From NCBI GenBank assembly GCA_945878375.1, contig CAMDWG010000004.1:1-64000 (forward strand): 64,000 nucleotides of DNA, read 5' to 3'. Positions 17,871 through 27,599 of this stretch are shown one piece after another. A program made the translations under genes and the position numbers. The notes under the pieces were generated by a model. It was not told where the DNA came from and made no database searches. It saw nothing but the letters and a program-made list of their open reading frames with translations. The first letter of the stretch is position 1; each line of letters starts with the position of its first letter. The stretch is from Roseomonas mucosa (GTDB lineage Bacteria > Pseudomonadota > Alphaproteobacteria > Acetobacterales > Acetobacteraceae).

Positions 17871-19203
17871 CCAGCACCTCCCTCAGCGCCGCGAAGGCCG
17901 CCTCGATCGGCGTGGCCTCTCCCTTGCTTTGCGCCAGCAGCGCCTCGATGCGCGGCGCGACGACAAGGGCCGCATCGACCTCCGCATCCGTCCCGGCGCG
18001 ATAGGCGCCGAGGCGCACCAGCTCCGCCATCTCCGCCTGCACGGCCAGCACGCGGCGGGCGCGGGCGGCGATCTCGCGCTGGTCCGGGTCCAGCACGCCC
18101 GGCACGGTGCGCGACAGGCTCCGCAGCACATCGACCGCCGGGTAGCGGCCGCGTTCGGCGATCGCGCGATCCAGCACGACATGCCCGTCCAGCACGCCGC
18201 GCACCGCATCCGCCACCGGCTCGTCATGGTCATCGCCCTCGACCAGAACGGTCGCGAGCAGGGTGATGGAGCCAGCGCCGCCTTCCACCCCCGGGCCTGC
18301 ACGTTCCAGCAGCCGGGGCAGTTCGGCGAAGACCGAGGGCGGATAGCCGCGCGTCGCCGGCGGTTCGCCAGCCGCCAGCCCGATCTCGCGGCAGGCGAGC
18401 GCGAAGCGGGTGACGCTGTCCAGCAGCAGCAGCACGCGCTGGCCGGCGTCGCGGAACTGCTCGGCGACCGTCATCGCCGCCAGCGCCGCTTCCCGCCGCA
18501 TCGCGGCTGGGCTGTCGGAGGTGGCGCAGACCACGACCGATCGGGCAAGCCGTTCGGGGCCGAGATCATCCTCGACGAATTCGCGCAGCTCCCGCCCGCG
18601 TTCCCCGACCAGGCCGAGCACCGCGACATCGAAGCCGGGCGCGCCGGCAAGCATGGCCAGCAGCGTGGACTTGCCGATGCCCGATGCCGCGAACAGGCCG
18701 ATGCGCTGCCCCTCGCGCAGCGTGCAGAACAGGTCGAGCGCGCGCACGCCGAGCCCGATGCGCGGGCCGAGCCGCGCGCGCGTACCGGCCGAGGGCGGAT
18801 CGGCCGAGACCAGGCGGCCGACGCCACCCGGCGGCAGCTTGCCCTTGCCATCCAGCGGGGCGCCGAGCGGGTCCACCACGCGCCCGAGCCAGCCTGGCCC
18901 AACCGCCAGCCGGCCTGGCCCGAGAAGGCGGAGAGGCTGGCCCGCCCGCAGGCTGCCGGTGCGAGCGAAGGGCAAGGCGCGGGCCTTGTCCGGCCCGGCG
19001 GAGACGACCTCGGCGAGGAGGCCGGCCGCCTCGATGCGTTCGCCCAGGGCGAGCGGGGGGCGGAAGCCTTCGATGTCGAGGCCGGCGGGGCCAAGGGCTG
19101 CCAAGCGACCGAGCGGCTGAGCGGCCTCGATTGTCGCGCACAATCCACTTGCAAGCGACATTCTATCTCGTAACGATACCATTAGATCTTTTCTGGCAAT
19201 CAT
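17857..19203 (-). CDS. fliI: Flagellum-specific ATPase FliI
   Basis: A 448-residue RecA-fold ATPase of the flagellar type III export system. It has the Walker A motif FAASGIGKST, Walker B VLLLLDSVTRFA, the block GERGRELREFVED and the ELPRLLERAG region; the GIGKST form distinguishes FliI from F1 beta. Three candidate starts (19203, 19182, 19161) exist. I keep the first, although the family similarity begins only around residue 19. No other flagellar gene is in this window. It diverges from ctrA, a known activator of flagellar genes. Confidence 0.94.
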   Translation of the reverse strand: MIARKDLMVSLRDRMSLASGLCATIEAAQPLGRLAALGPAGLDIEGFRPPLALGERIEAAGLLAEVVSAGPDKARALPFARTGSLRAGQPLRLLGPGRLAVGPGWLGRVVDPLGAPLDGKGKLPPGGVGRLVSADPPSAGTRARLGPRIGLGVRALDLFCTLREGQRIGLFAASGIGKSTLLAMLAGAPGFDVAVLGLVGERGRELREFVEDDLGPERLARSVVVCATSDSPAAMRREAALAAMTVAEQFRDAGQRVLLLLDSVTRFALACREIGLAAGEPPATRGYPPSVFAELPRLLERAGPGVEGGAGSITLLATVLVEGDDHDEPVADAVRGVLDGHVVLDRAIAERGRYPAVDVLRSLSRTVPGVLDPDQREIAARARRVLAVQAEMAELVRLGAYRAGTDAEVDAALVVAPRIEALLAQSKGEATPIEAAFAALREVLDAKA

Positions 19204-19313
19204 CTTATTTTTGACACGTCTTTACCTTTGAGTACCGATTTTTCCATGAAAAAACCCTTTCCTTTGTGCCTCGGAATGGTATCTGTGGAGAACAGGATGT
19301 GGAGATAGCAGCA

Positions 19314-20039
<726 letters not shown>

Positions 20040-20299
20040 CGGCGCGGGGCAATGATGCCGGGCGGGGGCAGCACGCCGTAAAGCCACGGCGAATGGCTGC
20101 TGGAACAGGGGCGGTCCCAGGCACCGGGGCCTCCGCACCGCCCGCCCGACGCGGCAACCCATGGCTGCGGCCCGCGCTGGCAGGATACGGCTGGATGGAA
20201 GCGGCCTGGATGGGCTGCTCGTGACCATCACCTGCCCGCGCCAAACCGGCGACTGACCCGGCGCGGCGCGTTCCCGCAGGCCGGCCCCCGGCCCGATGG

Positions 20300-20512
20300 C
20301 TACAGCCCGATCAGCAGCAGCGTGACCTCCGCCGCGGCCCAACTGGCGGTGAGGCCGATCAGCGCCCCGCGCATCGCCTCCCGCCATGCAGGCTCCCGCC
20401 GGGGATTCAGCACACGGACACGGAAGGGGCTTCGCAATAGCCCGGGCGCGGCGGCGCGGGCACGGGTTGGGTGCGCCTCGGGCGCGAGGGGAATGGTCAG
20501 GGCGTGGCTCAT
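20300..20512 (-). CDS. Small protein with one C-terminal membrane helix
   Basis: A possible 70-residue protein with a basic middle (RVRVLNPRREPAWREAMRG) and a hydrophobic C-terminus (ALIGLTASWAAAEVTLLLIGL, split here as one helix ending the protein). It has no good ribosome-binding site and I do not recognise it. It is kept because the amphipathic-to-hydrophobic layout is coherent and the other frames give nothing better. Confidence 0.4.
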   Translation of the reverse strand: MSHALTIPLAPEAHPTRARAAAPGLLRSPFRVRVLNPRREPAWREAMRGALIGLTASWAAAEVTLLLIGL

Positions 20513-20673
20513 ACGGAGGATAAGAACATATCAAGAACATCTAGGCAAGCAGAGATGCAGCGCCGCCATCGCCGGCATCGCAATGCGCGCGGCGCCGCGT
20601 CCCCATGCGCAGCTTGGTGCTGGACGAGACGGCGCACAGGAACGAAATTGAGCCTGGGTAAAGGATACCAACG

Positions 20674-21354
20674 ATGATCGACGACCCGACCAACTCTCCC
20701 CTGAAGCGCCGCCTGCTGGTGCTGCGCCTGGCGACCATTGGCGGGGCGGCCTCCGTGCCGGGCGTCGTGGCCGCGCAGGGGCAGAAATCCGGCGTGCCGG
20801 ACGCGCCGCGGGCCCCAGCGCCCCAGCCCGTGCCGCAGCAGCGGCCCGGTGTGACGGATAGCGACCCCTCGGACGCGCCAGGCCAGGGCCGGGGCGGCAA
20901 TCGTGCGCCGCAGAGCGGGGTCAACGATAGCGACCCCTCCGACCCGCCCGGACAGGGCCGGGGCGGCAATCGTGCGCCGCAGAGCGGACTGAATGACAGC
21001 GACCCCTCCGACCCGCCCGGGCAGGGCCGTGGCGGCAACCGTGCGCCGCAGACCGGGCTCAACGACAGCGACCCCTCCGACCCGCCCGGGCAGGGCCGTG
21101 GCGGCAATCGTGCGCCGCAGACCGGGCTCAACGACAGCGATCCCTCCGACCCGCCGGGCCAGGGCCGTGGCGCCAATCGCGCGCCGCGGACCGGGCTGAA
21201 CGACAGCGATCCCTCCGACCCGCCGGGCCAGGGCCGTGGCGGCAATCGCGCGCCGCAACCGCAACTGCAACGGCCCTCGGGCCCCACAGATACCGACCCC
21301 AGCGATGCGCCCGGCCGCGGGCGCGGGCAGCGCGAAGACCTGAAATCCACCTGA
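20674..21354 (+). CDS. Protein of 23-residue DSDPSDPPGQGRGG-type tandem repeats
   Basis: A 226-residue protein. The N-terminus has basic residues (KRRLLVLRLA) and a weak hydrophobic stretch ending VVAAQG, which could be a signal peptide, possibly Tat-like. Residues 58-195 are six near-identical 23-residue units (core NDSDPSDPPGQGRGGNRAP), followed by a shorter degenerate unit. The repeats combine clustered Asp/Ser with Gly/Arg and Pro, so the protein should be largely disordered; calcium or nucleic-acid binding is conceivable but not shown. No family recognised. An AAAGGA ribosome-binding site precedes the ATG. Confidence 0.8.
   Translation: MIDDPTNSPLKRRLLVLRLATIGGAASVPGVVAAQGQKSGVPDAPRAPAPQPVPQQRPGVTDSDPSDAPGQGRGGNRAPQSGVNDSDPSDPPGQGRGGNRAPQSGLNDSDPSDPPGQGRGGNRAPQTGLNDSDPSDPPGQGRGGNRAPQTGLNDSDPSDPPGQGRGANRAPRTGLNDSDPSDPPGQGRGGNRAPQPQLQRPSGPTDTDPSDAPGRGRGQREDLKST
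20845..21258 (+). repeat. Six in-frame 69-bp tandem repeats
   Basis: Six consecutive 69-bp units encode residues 58-195 of the gene above. Differences between units are mostly synonymous or conservative (Val/Leu, Ser/Thr, Ala/Pro), and the inner units are nearly identical at DNA level. This suggests recent unequal exchange or slippage while the frame is kept. Confidence 0.9.
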
Positions 21355-21760
21355 CCGGGCTTCGGGGGAAGCGGATCGCCTCCCAAGGGGCAGCGTTCCT
21401 CAGCGGGCAGTTGGGGGATCATGGCCCCCCATCTGCGGGCCCGCCGCCGCGCATCCGGACGCGCATGTCCCGCTGCTATCTGCGGTGCGGCTTTGGGGCG
21501 GCTCGGCCCGGCGGGATGAAGGCCAGGCTACGCGAACCCCGGCCGCTTCCATGCCCTCGCAGGCGAAGCGCCGATGCGGCGTGGCGATTGCGGATGGCCC
21601 CGATGGTCATGCCTCGCTGCCCTGCGCCGCAGGGTGCCCGCGCCGTTGGGCGCCCGGCCATCAAGCGCTGGCAGGAAGCCTGGAGGCCATGATCCACATG
21701 GCCCTGTCGCGGATCAGGGACCGCCGCGCCGCCCCGTTTCAGGCCTGTCCAGACCGCCGG
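21355..21760. other. Intergenic stretch with no recognisable gene
   Basis: About 400 bases between the repeat protein and the XRE regulator, which converge on it. One stem (TGGGGG with CCCCCA near 21413-21432) may act as a terminator. Open frames exist but none has protein-like composition. Confidence 0.45.
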
Positions 21761-22354
21761 TCATACCGAGAGCTCGTCCATCCGCAGGACAAGGCCGATC
21801 CCCTTGGGCTCGTCGGGCGGGCAGGGTTCGAAAATCATATCCGCGACGACACGGGTCCCATAGTGGCGGAAGCAGATGTGCCAGCGATGCAGGAAGGGCG
21901 GCCCCAGATCCACATCCACATGGCGCTCGGACACGCCGGACAGGACAGCGATGTCGCCAGAGATGATCTCCGCGCGCATGCTGGAATGAATGACCGACTG
22001 GATTTCGTTCACAAGCCTGTCTTCGAGATACTCACCCTGAAGAATGCAGAACTCCTGCCACCTGAGGAAAAATCCCTTCGAATAATCCATCAATCGTGCG
22101 CCATCGATATCGACAAGGGCCCGTATCGTGGACTGGCCCTTCACGAAGGCGGCATCGGCGAGCAATGGCGCATGCTGACCGCGCGCCATCATCGTCCGGA
22201 GGCGCGACAGGACTTGCGGCGATGGCAAGGCCAAGCCTCGTTCCCAGGCCGAGACAGCCTGCTGGCTCACGCCGAACTCGGCGGCGAGGCGGGACTGCTT
22301 GATCAGGTTGACCCGCCGCCACGTCCTGATTTGAGCCGCAAGGTCTGCCTGCAC
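21761..22354 (-). CDS. XRE-type helix-turn-helix regulator with an unknown C-terminal domain
   Basis: About 197 residues starting at GTG 22354. Residues 5-55 form an XRE/Cro helix-turn-helix (LIKQSRLAAEFGVSQQAVSAWERG, given here in part as QSRLAAEFGVSQQAVSAWER). The remaining ~130 residues contain aromatic and acidic blocks such as DYSKGFFLRWQEF, HVDVDLGPPFLHRWHI and GTRVVADMIFE, suggesting a ligand-binding or PAS-like domain; the fold is inferred only from pattern. Codon use is less GC3-rich than neighbours, consistent with acquired DNA. The upstream inverted repeat may be its operator. Confidence 0.8.
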   Translation of the reverse strand: MQADLAAQIRTWRRVNLIKQSRLAAEFGVSQQAVSAWERGLALPSPQVLSRLRTMMARGQHAPLLADAAFVKGQSTIRALVDIDGARLMDYSKGFFLRWQEFCILQGEYLEDRLVNEIQSVIHSSMRAEIISGDIAVLSGVSERHVDVDLGPPFLHRWHICFRHYGTRVVADMIFEPCPPDEPKGIGLVLRMDELSV

Positions 22355-22393
22355 GATCCGTCGCTCGGGAAGCGCGCTGAGCGCTGATTGCTG

Positions 22394-22443
22394 AGGTCGG
22401 TGATCGCGTGCGGCCGTGTAGGCGTACGCAGCGTCACCGACCT
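22394..22443. promoter_or_regulatory. 10-bp inverted repeat upstream of the XRE regulator
   Basis: AGGTCGGTGA at 22394-22403 is repeated as TCACCGACCT at 22434-22443, perfect over 10 bp with a 30-base spacer. It lies 40 bases before the regulator start, just downstream of an A/T-rich tract (22450-22500) that could hold the promoter. It may be an operator or a leader hairpin. Confidence 0.5.
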
Positions 22444-22897
22444 CTCACAGGTGTTACGTAGCAAACATCATCAAATTATCAAGCTTTGGTGATTTTGGTC
22501 GGCATTACTCACACGATTCCTGCTTTCGGCGAGATTTCGCTGACCTGTTCCCAAGCCACCATCCGGCGGCTGAGGGTTCGCAGGGAACTTTCCGCGCCTC
22601 CGTCATGCCGCGGGCACGCCACGGCCAGGAAGCGGACTTGCCGATGCTCGAGCGGAGACGACTCGCGGAACCGCCCCGTCCGCTGTTCTCCAACGATCTC
22701 TGCGATGAGCGCAGCGCCGGCGCCCGCCTCTGAAACTGGCCGAGCCTCCCCATTGTCGCTACCGCCCATGCGGCGTGGCCGACCACCGGCGGCGGCAAGA
22801 CGCGCCTTGGCCGCCCCTTCGGCGGGACCCACGGGGCGGTATCCGGCGGCCGTCGGTTTCAGCCCGGCATGATCGGGTCGCGCACCGCCTCGCCGGC
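22444..22897. other. Intergenic stretch, no confident gene
   Basis: About 450 bases between the XRE regulator and the protease gene. The first ~60 bases are A/T-rich and promoter-like. The rest carries open frames on both strands without recognisable similarity. It may hold decayed sequence. Confidence 0.4.
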
Positions 22898-23505
22898 TCA
22901 GCCGACCAGGATGCCCCGCCCGGCGAAGAAACGTCCGAACGCGGCGGGCGGAAGCCGCGCATCCGCGCGGCGGGCCGGCGTGTCGCCGGACGGGTTGTGG
23001 AAGCGCAGCTCCCCCGTCGCCAGTTGGCCGAAGATCAGCACCAGATGCCCGCCACGTGAGGGTGGCTCCCGATCCGGCCAGCGAATGCCAGGATGGACCG
23101 AGGCGATGAACAGCCGCCCGCCCTCGACCAGCGGCGCGATCCCATCGGCCGGCAGGTCCAGCACGATGCGCGCGGGGATGCCCTGCTCCGCCAGCCAGGC
23201 GACGGCGCCGGCATAGATCAGGCCGCGGATCGCGCCATCCGGCTGCACGACATAGCCGCCCAGCCCCTGCACCGCGCGGCGGATCGCGTGGATCGGCGGC
23301 ACATCACGGCCCAGCGCGCCCAACACCATCTGCAGGCAGGCCGAGCCGCAGAGATGCTCGGACCACAGCGCATATTCCGCCGCATCCGTGGCACCGGAGG
23401 CCTGCCACAGCGGGTCCGTCGCGGCATCGCGGCCGGCGAGGAACGCCGTGACCAGGCCAGGGGATTCCCACTGCGCCCGATAGGGCGGGATGATGGTGGG
23501 GCGCG

Positions 23506-23530
<25 letters not shown>
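22898..23530 (-). CDS. C39-like papain-fold peptidase
   Basis: A 210-residue protein with a papain-like arrangement: a catalytic Cys in EHLCGSACLQMVL (about residues 59-71), a His in GGHLVLIFG (about 163) and an Asn/Asp in FHNPSGD (about 180), as in the Peptidase_C39-like families. There is no signal peptide and no ABC transporter fused to it. Its start overlaps the end of dppF by 25 bases, so it is the last gene of the peptide-transport operon. A role in trimming imported peptides is inference from context. Confidence 0.75.
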
Positions 23531-24551
<1,021 letters not shown>

Positions 24552-24555
<4 letters not shown>

Positions 24556-25538
24556 GCCGCCGCCCCCTGGCTCTCGAGATGCGGCGTATGGCAGCGCGCG
24601 AGGCGGCCCGGCCGCCAGGCCTGCAGCTCCGGCATCGTGCCGCAGGCGTCCTGCGCGCGCGGGCAGCGGGCGCGGAAGGCGCAGCCGGGCTGGAGGCTGA
24701 GAAGGGAGGGTGTCATGCCCGGGATCTGCCGCAGCGGCTCACCACGGCGGTTGCGGCTGGGCACACTGCCGATCAGGCCGTGGGTGTAGGGATGAAGGGG
24801 CGTGTCCAGCACTTCCCCCACATCGCCCTGTTCGACGATGCGGCCGGCATACATCACCGCGATGTCGTCGGCGAGGCCGGCGACCACGGATAGGTCGTGG
24901 GTGATCCAGATCAGGGAGGTGCCGGTGGTGTCCGCCAGCTTCTGCACCTCCGCCAGGATCTGGCCCTGGATGGTGACGTCGAGCGCGGTGGTGGGCTCAT
25001 CGGCCACGATCAGGTCGGGGCGATGCAGCAGGGCGATGGCGATGGCGACGCGCTGGCGCATGCCGCCCGAGAATTGGTGGGGATAGGATTTCAGGCGTTC
25101 GTCGGGGCTCGGGATGCCGACCATGCCGAGCGCGTCGCGCGCGCGGCGACGGGCTTCCTCGTCGCTGACCTTCTCATGCGCCTGCACCGTCTCGATCATC
25201 TGGGTGTCGACGCGCAGGACCGGGTTCAGCGTCATCATCGGGTCCTGGAAGATCATCGCGATGCGGTTGCCGCGGAGCTTCCGCATCTCCTCATCCGTAA
25301 GCTTCGCGAGGTCCTGGCCCTTGAACAGGATCTGGCCGGAGACGACGCGGCCGGGCGGATCGACCAGCCCCATCACGGAAAAGCCGGTGACCGACTTGCC
25401 AGACCCGGATTCCCCGACAAGGCCAAGCACCTTGCCGCGGGGCACGCTGAAGGAAACGTCGTCTACCGCCTTCACCACGCCAGCGCGGGTGAAGAAATGG
25501 GTGCGGAGGTTGCGGACCTCGAGTGTGGGTGTGGTCAC
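24552..25538 (-). CDS. dppD: Dipeptide/oligopeptide ABC transporter ATP-binding protein (DppD/OppD type)
   Basis: A 328-residue ABC ATPase starting at GTG 25538 ([10 protein letters not shown]), 8 bases after GAGG. It has Walker [10 protein letters not shown], signature [15 protein letters not shown] and Walker [13 protein letters not shown], plus the C-terminal Cys cluster ([14 protein letters not shown]). The frame is open upstream through a repeat element, but that part is not conserved protein. It pairs with DppF to power uptake. The repeat splits it from dppC by about 140 bases. Confidence 0.93.
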
Positions 25539-25540
25539 GA

Positions 25541-25677
25541 AAAGGACCTCATCGTATCCGGCCGCAAGGCGGCCGGCGCGCGCAGCACAACAGCGACGCC
25601 CACGCGACAGCGCGTCGGCGCGAAAGCCAACCGGCCGGAGGCCGCGCCCGGCGATTGAGGGCACAAAAAACCACGGC
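25541..25677 (+). repeat. Dispersed intergenic element, copy B (inside the dpp operon)
   Basis: It fills the dppC-dppD spacer. Read on the plus strand it aligns end to end with the ~112-bp units at 55441-55676: a GGCCGC/GCGGCC arm, a GCGCGCAG block, then CAGCGCGTCGGCGCGAAAG, a second palindrome and a final TTGAGGGC. It lies opposite to operon transcription and must be transcribed as antisense of itself in the dpp mRNA, where it would fold strongly. Confidence 0.8.
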
Positions 25678-26598
25678 TCATTTCTTGAGCCTCGGGTTCA
25701 GCACGTCGCGCAGGTGGTCGCCGACCAGGTTGATGGCGACGATCGTGACCAGCAGCGCGATGCCCGGATAGAAGCTGATCCAGTACTTGCCCGACAGCAT
25801 GTACTCATACCCATTGGCGATCAGCAGGCCGAGCGAGGGTTCCGTGATCGGCACGCCGAGGCCGAGGAAGGACAGCGTCGCTTCCAGCGCGATGGCGCGC
25901 GCCACCTGCATCGTGCCGATGACGATCAGGGGGGGAAGGCAATTCGGCAGCAGATGGCGGAACAGGATGCGGCTTGTCGGCAGGGCCAGGCATTGCGCGG
26001 CCTCGATATATTCGCGCCGACGCTCCACCAGCGCGGTGCCGCGCACGGTGCGCGCGTAATAGGCCCATTCGACGATCACGATCGCGATGACGACGTTCAT
26101 GACCGACTTGCCGAGGAAGGCGAGGATCATCAGCGCGACGAGGATCGCGGGGAAGGACAGTTGCAAATCCACCACGCGCATGATGGCGCTGTCCGTCTTG
26201 CCGCCCGCATAGGCCGCGAGCAGGCCAAGCGAGGCACCGACGATACACGCCAGCAGCGCCGAGCCCGCGCCGACGGTCAGCGAGATGCGAAGCCCGTACA
26301 TGATGCCGGACAGCATGTCCCGACCCTGGTCGTCGGTGCCGAGCCAGAAGGTCGTGGCCCCGTCGCCCGAGACACCGCCCGGCTCGATCCGGCCATCCAT
26401 GATGTCCAGAACCGCGAGGTCGTAGGGGTTCTGCGGCGCGATCCAGGGCGCGAGCACCGCGAGCAGCACGATGATGCTGAACACCACGAGGCCGAGCAGC
26501 GCGGTCTTGGATTCGCAGAATTCCGACACGAAGCGGCGGAACGGGGTCTCGACCCTGTCCTTCGCCGCCGCCGGCCGGTCGCCGACCGCGAGCGACAT
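25678..26598 (-). CDS. dppC: Dipeptide ABC transporter permease (DppC type)
   Basis: A 306-residue inner-membrane permease. It has an N-terminal helix (LGLVVFSIIVLLAVLAPWIA) and about five further helices around the conserved EAA loop (EAAQCLALPTSRILFRHLLP). The family's N-terminal stretch after the first helix (NPYDLAVLDIMDGRI) is present. It starts one base after dppB ends, so the genes are coupled. Confidence 0.93.
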   Translation of the reverse strand: MSLAVGDRPAAAKDRVETPFRRFVSEFCESKTALLGLVVFSIIVLLAVLAPWIAPQNPYDLAVLDIMDGRIEPGGVSGDGATTFWLGTDDQGRDMLSGIMYGLRISLTVGAGSALLACIVGASLGLLAAYAGGKTDSAIMRVVDLQLSFPAILVALMILAFLGKSVMNVVIAIVIVEWAYYARTVRGTALVERRREYIEAAQCLALPTSRILFRHLLPNCLPPLIVIGTMQVARAIALEATLSFLGLGVPITEPSLGLLIANGYEYMLSGKYWISFYPGIALLVTIVAINLVGDHLRDVLNPRLKK

Positions 26599-26599
26599 C

Positions 26600-27571
26600 C
26601 TACTTGCCCTCCAGCCGCACGCGCGGATCGAGCACCGAGTAGGTCAGGTCCACGATCAGGTTGATGGTGATGAACATCAGCACGATGACCATCAGGTAGG
26701 CGACGATCACCGGGCGGTCGAGCACGTTGATGCTGTCGATGATCAGCTTGCCCATGCCTGGCCAGGCGAAGATCGATTCCGTGACCACGCTGAAGGCGAT
26801 GGTGGACCCGAATTCGAGCCCCGTGACGGTGACGACCGGGATCAGGATGTTCTTGAACACATGCACGAAGGTGACGCGGAAGGGGCTGAGCCCCTTGGCG
26901 CGGGCGAATTTCACATAGTCCATCAGCATCGTCTCTCGCACGCCCGCGCGGGTCAGGCGGATGACGAGGCTGATCTTGAACAGCGCGAGGTTCAGCGCCG
27001 GCATGACCAGATGCGACAGCCCGTTCCAGGTCAGGAAGGACCAATGGGTGCCGAGGATCTCCGCGGTGTCGCCCCGCCCGGTGGAAGGCAGCCAGCCGAG
27101 TTGCACGGCGAAGACCATGATCAGCATCAGCCCGACCCAGAAGGTCGGCAGCGAGAAGCCGAGAATGGACCCCGCCATGATCACCTTGGACCCGGCGCTG
27201 TTCGGCCGCAGCCCGGCATAGAGGCCAAGCGGCAGGCCGATGATGATGGCGCCGATGGTCGCGACCAGCGCGAGTTCCAGCGTCGCCGGCATCTTCTGCA
27301 GGATCAGGGTCAGCGCGGGTTCGTTGAAGACGAAGCTGCGGCCAAGATCGCCTTGCACCGCCTTGCCGAGGAAGATCAGGTATTGCTGCCACAATGGCAG
27401 GTCGAGGCCGAGCGCGCGCACCGCGCGCTCGCGCTCGATCTGGTCGGCATCGGGGCTGATGAGGATCTCGACCGGGTCGCCGATCGCGAAGACGCCGATG
27501 AAGACGATGAGCGACATCGCGAAGACGACGCCCACCGCCTGGATCAGGCGCCTGAGAAGATAGACGCTCAC
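26600..27571 (-). CDS. dppB: Dipeptide ABC transporter permease (DppB type)
   Basis: A 323-residue permease starting MSVYLLRRLIQAVGVVFAMS, the typical DppB/OppB N-terminus. About six membrane helices surround an EAA loop (MDYVKFARAKGLSPFRVTFV), and the late block FAWPGMGKLIIDSI is family-typical. It forms the heterodimeric channel with DppC and lies 28 bases after dppA. Confidence 0.94.
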   Translation of the reverse strand: MSVYLLRRLIQAVGVVFAMSLIVFIGVFAIGDPVEILISPDADQIERERAVRALGLDLPLWQQYLIFLGKAVQGDLGRSFVFNEPALTLILQKMPATLELALVATIGAIIIGLPLGLYAGLRPNSAGSKVIMAGSILGFSLPTFWVGLMLIMVFAVQLGWLPSTGRGDTAEILGTHWSFLTWNGLSHLVMPALNLALFKISLVIRLTRAGVRETMLMDYVKFARAKGLSPFRVTFVHVFKNILIPVVTVTGLEFGSTIAFSVVTESIFAWPGMGKLIIDSINVLDRPVIVAYLMVIVLMFITINLIVDLTYSVLDPRVRLEGK

Positions 27572-27599
27572 CCGCCCCTTGCCCCTTCCGCGCGGCGGA

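Noticed and set aside
21476-21697. 73-codon minus-strand frame between the repeat protein and the XRE gene
   Set aside because: No protein-like pattern and no ribosome-binding site; other frames are equally open.
22505-22832. Minus-strand open frames of 97-107 codons between the XRE regulator and the C39-like gene
   Set aside because: Composition is not protein-like, no motif or ribosome-binding site was seen, and overlapping frames of similar length exist on both strands.
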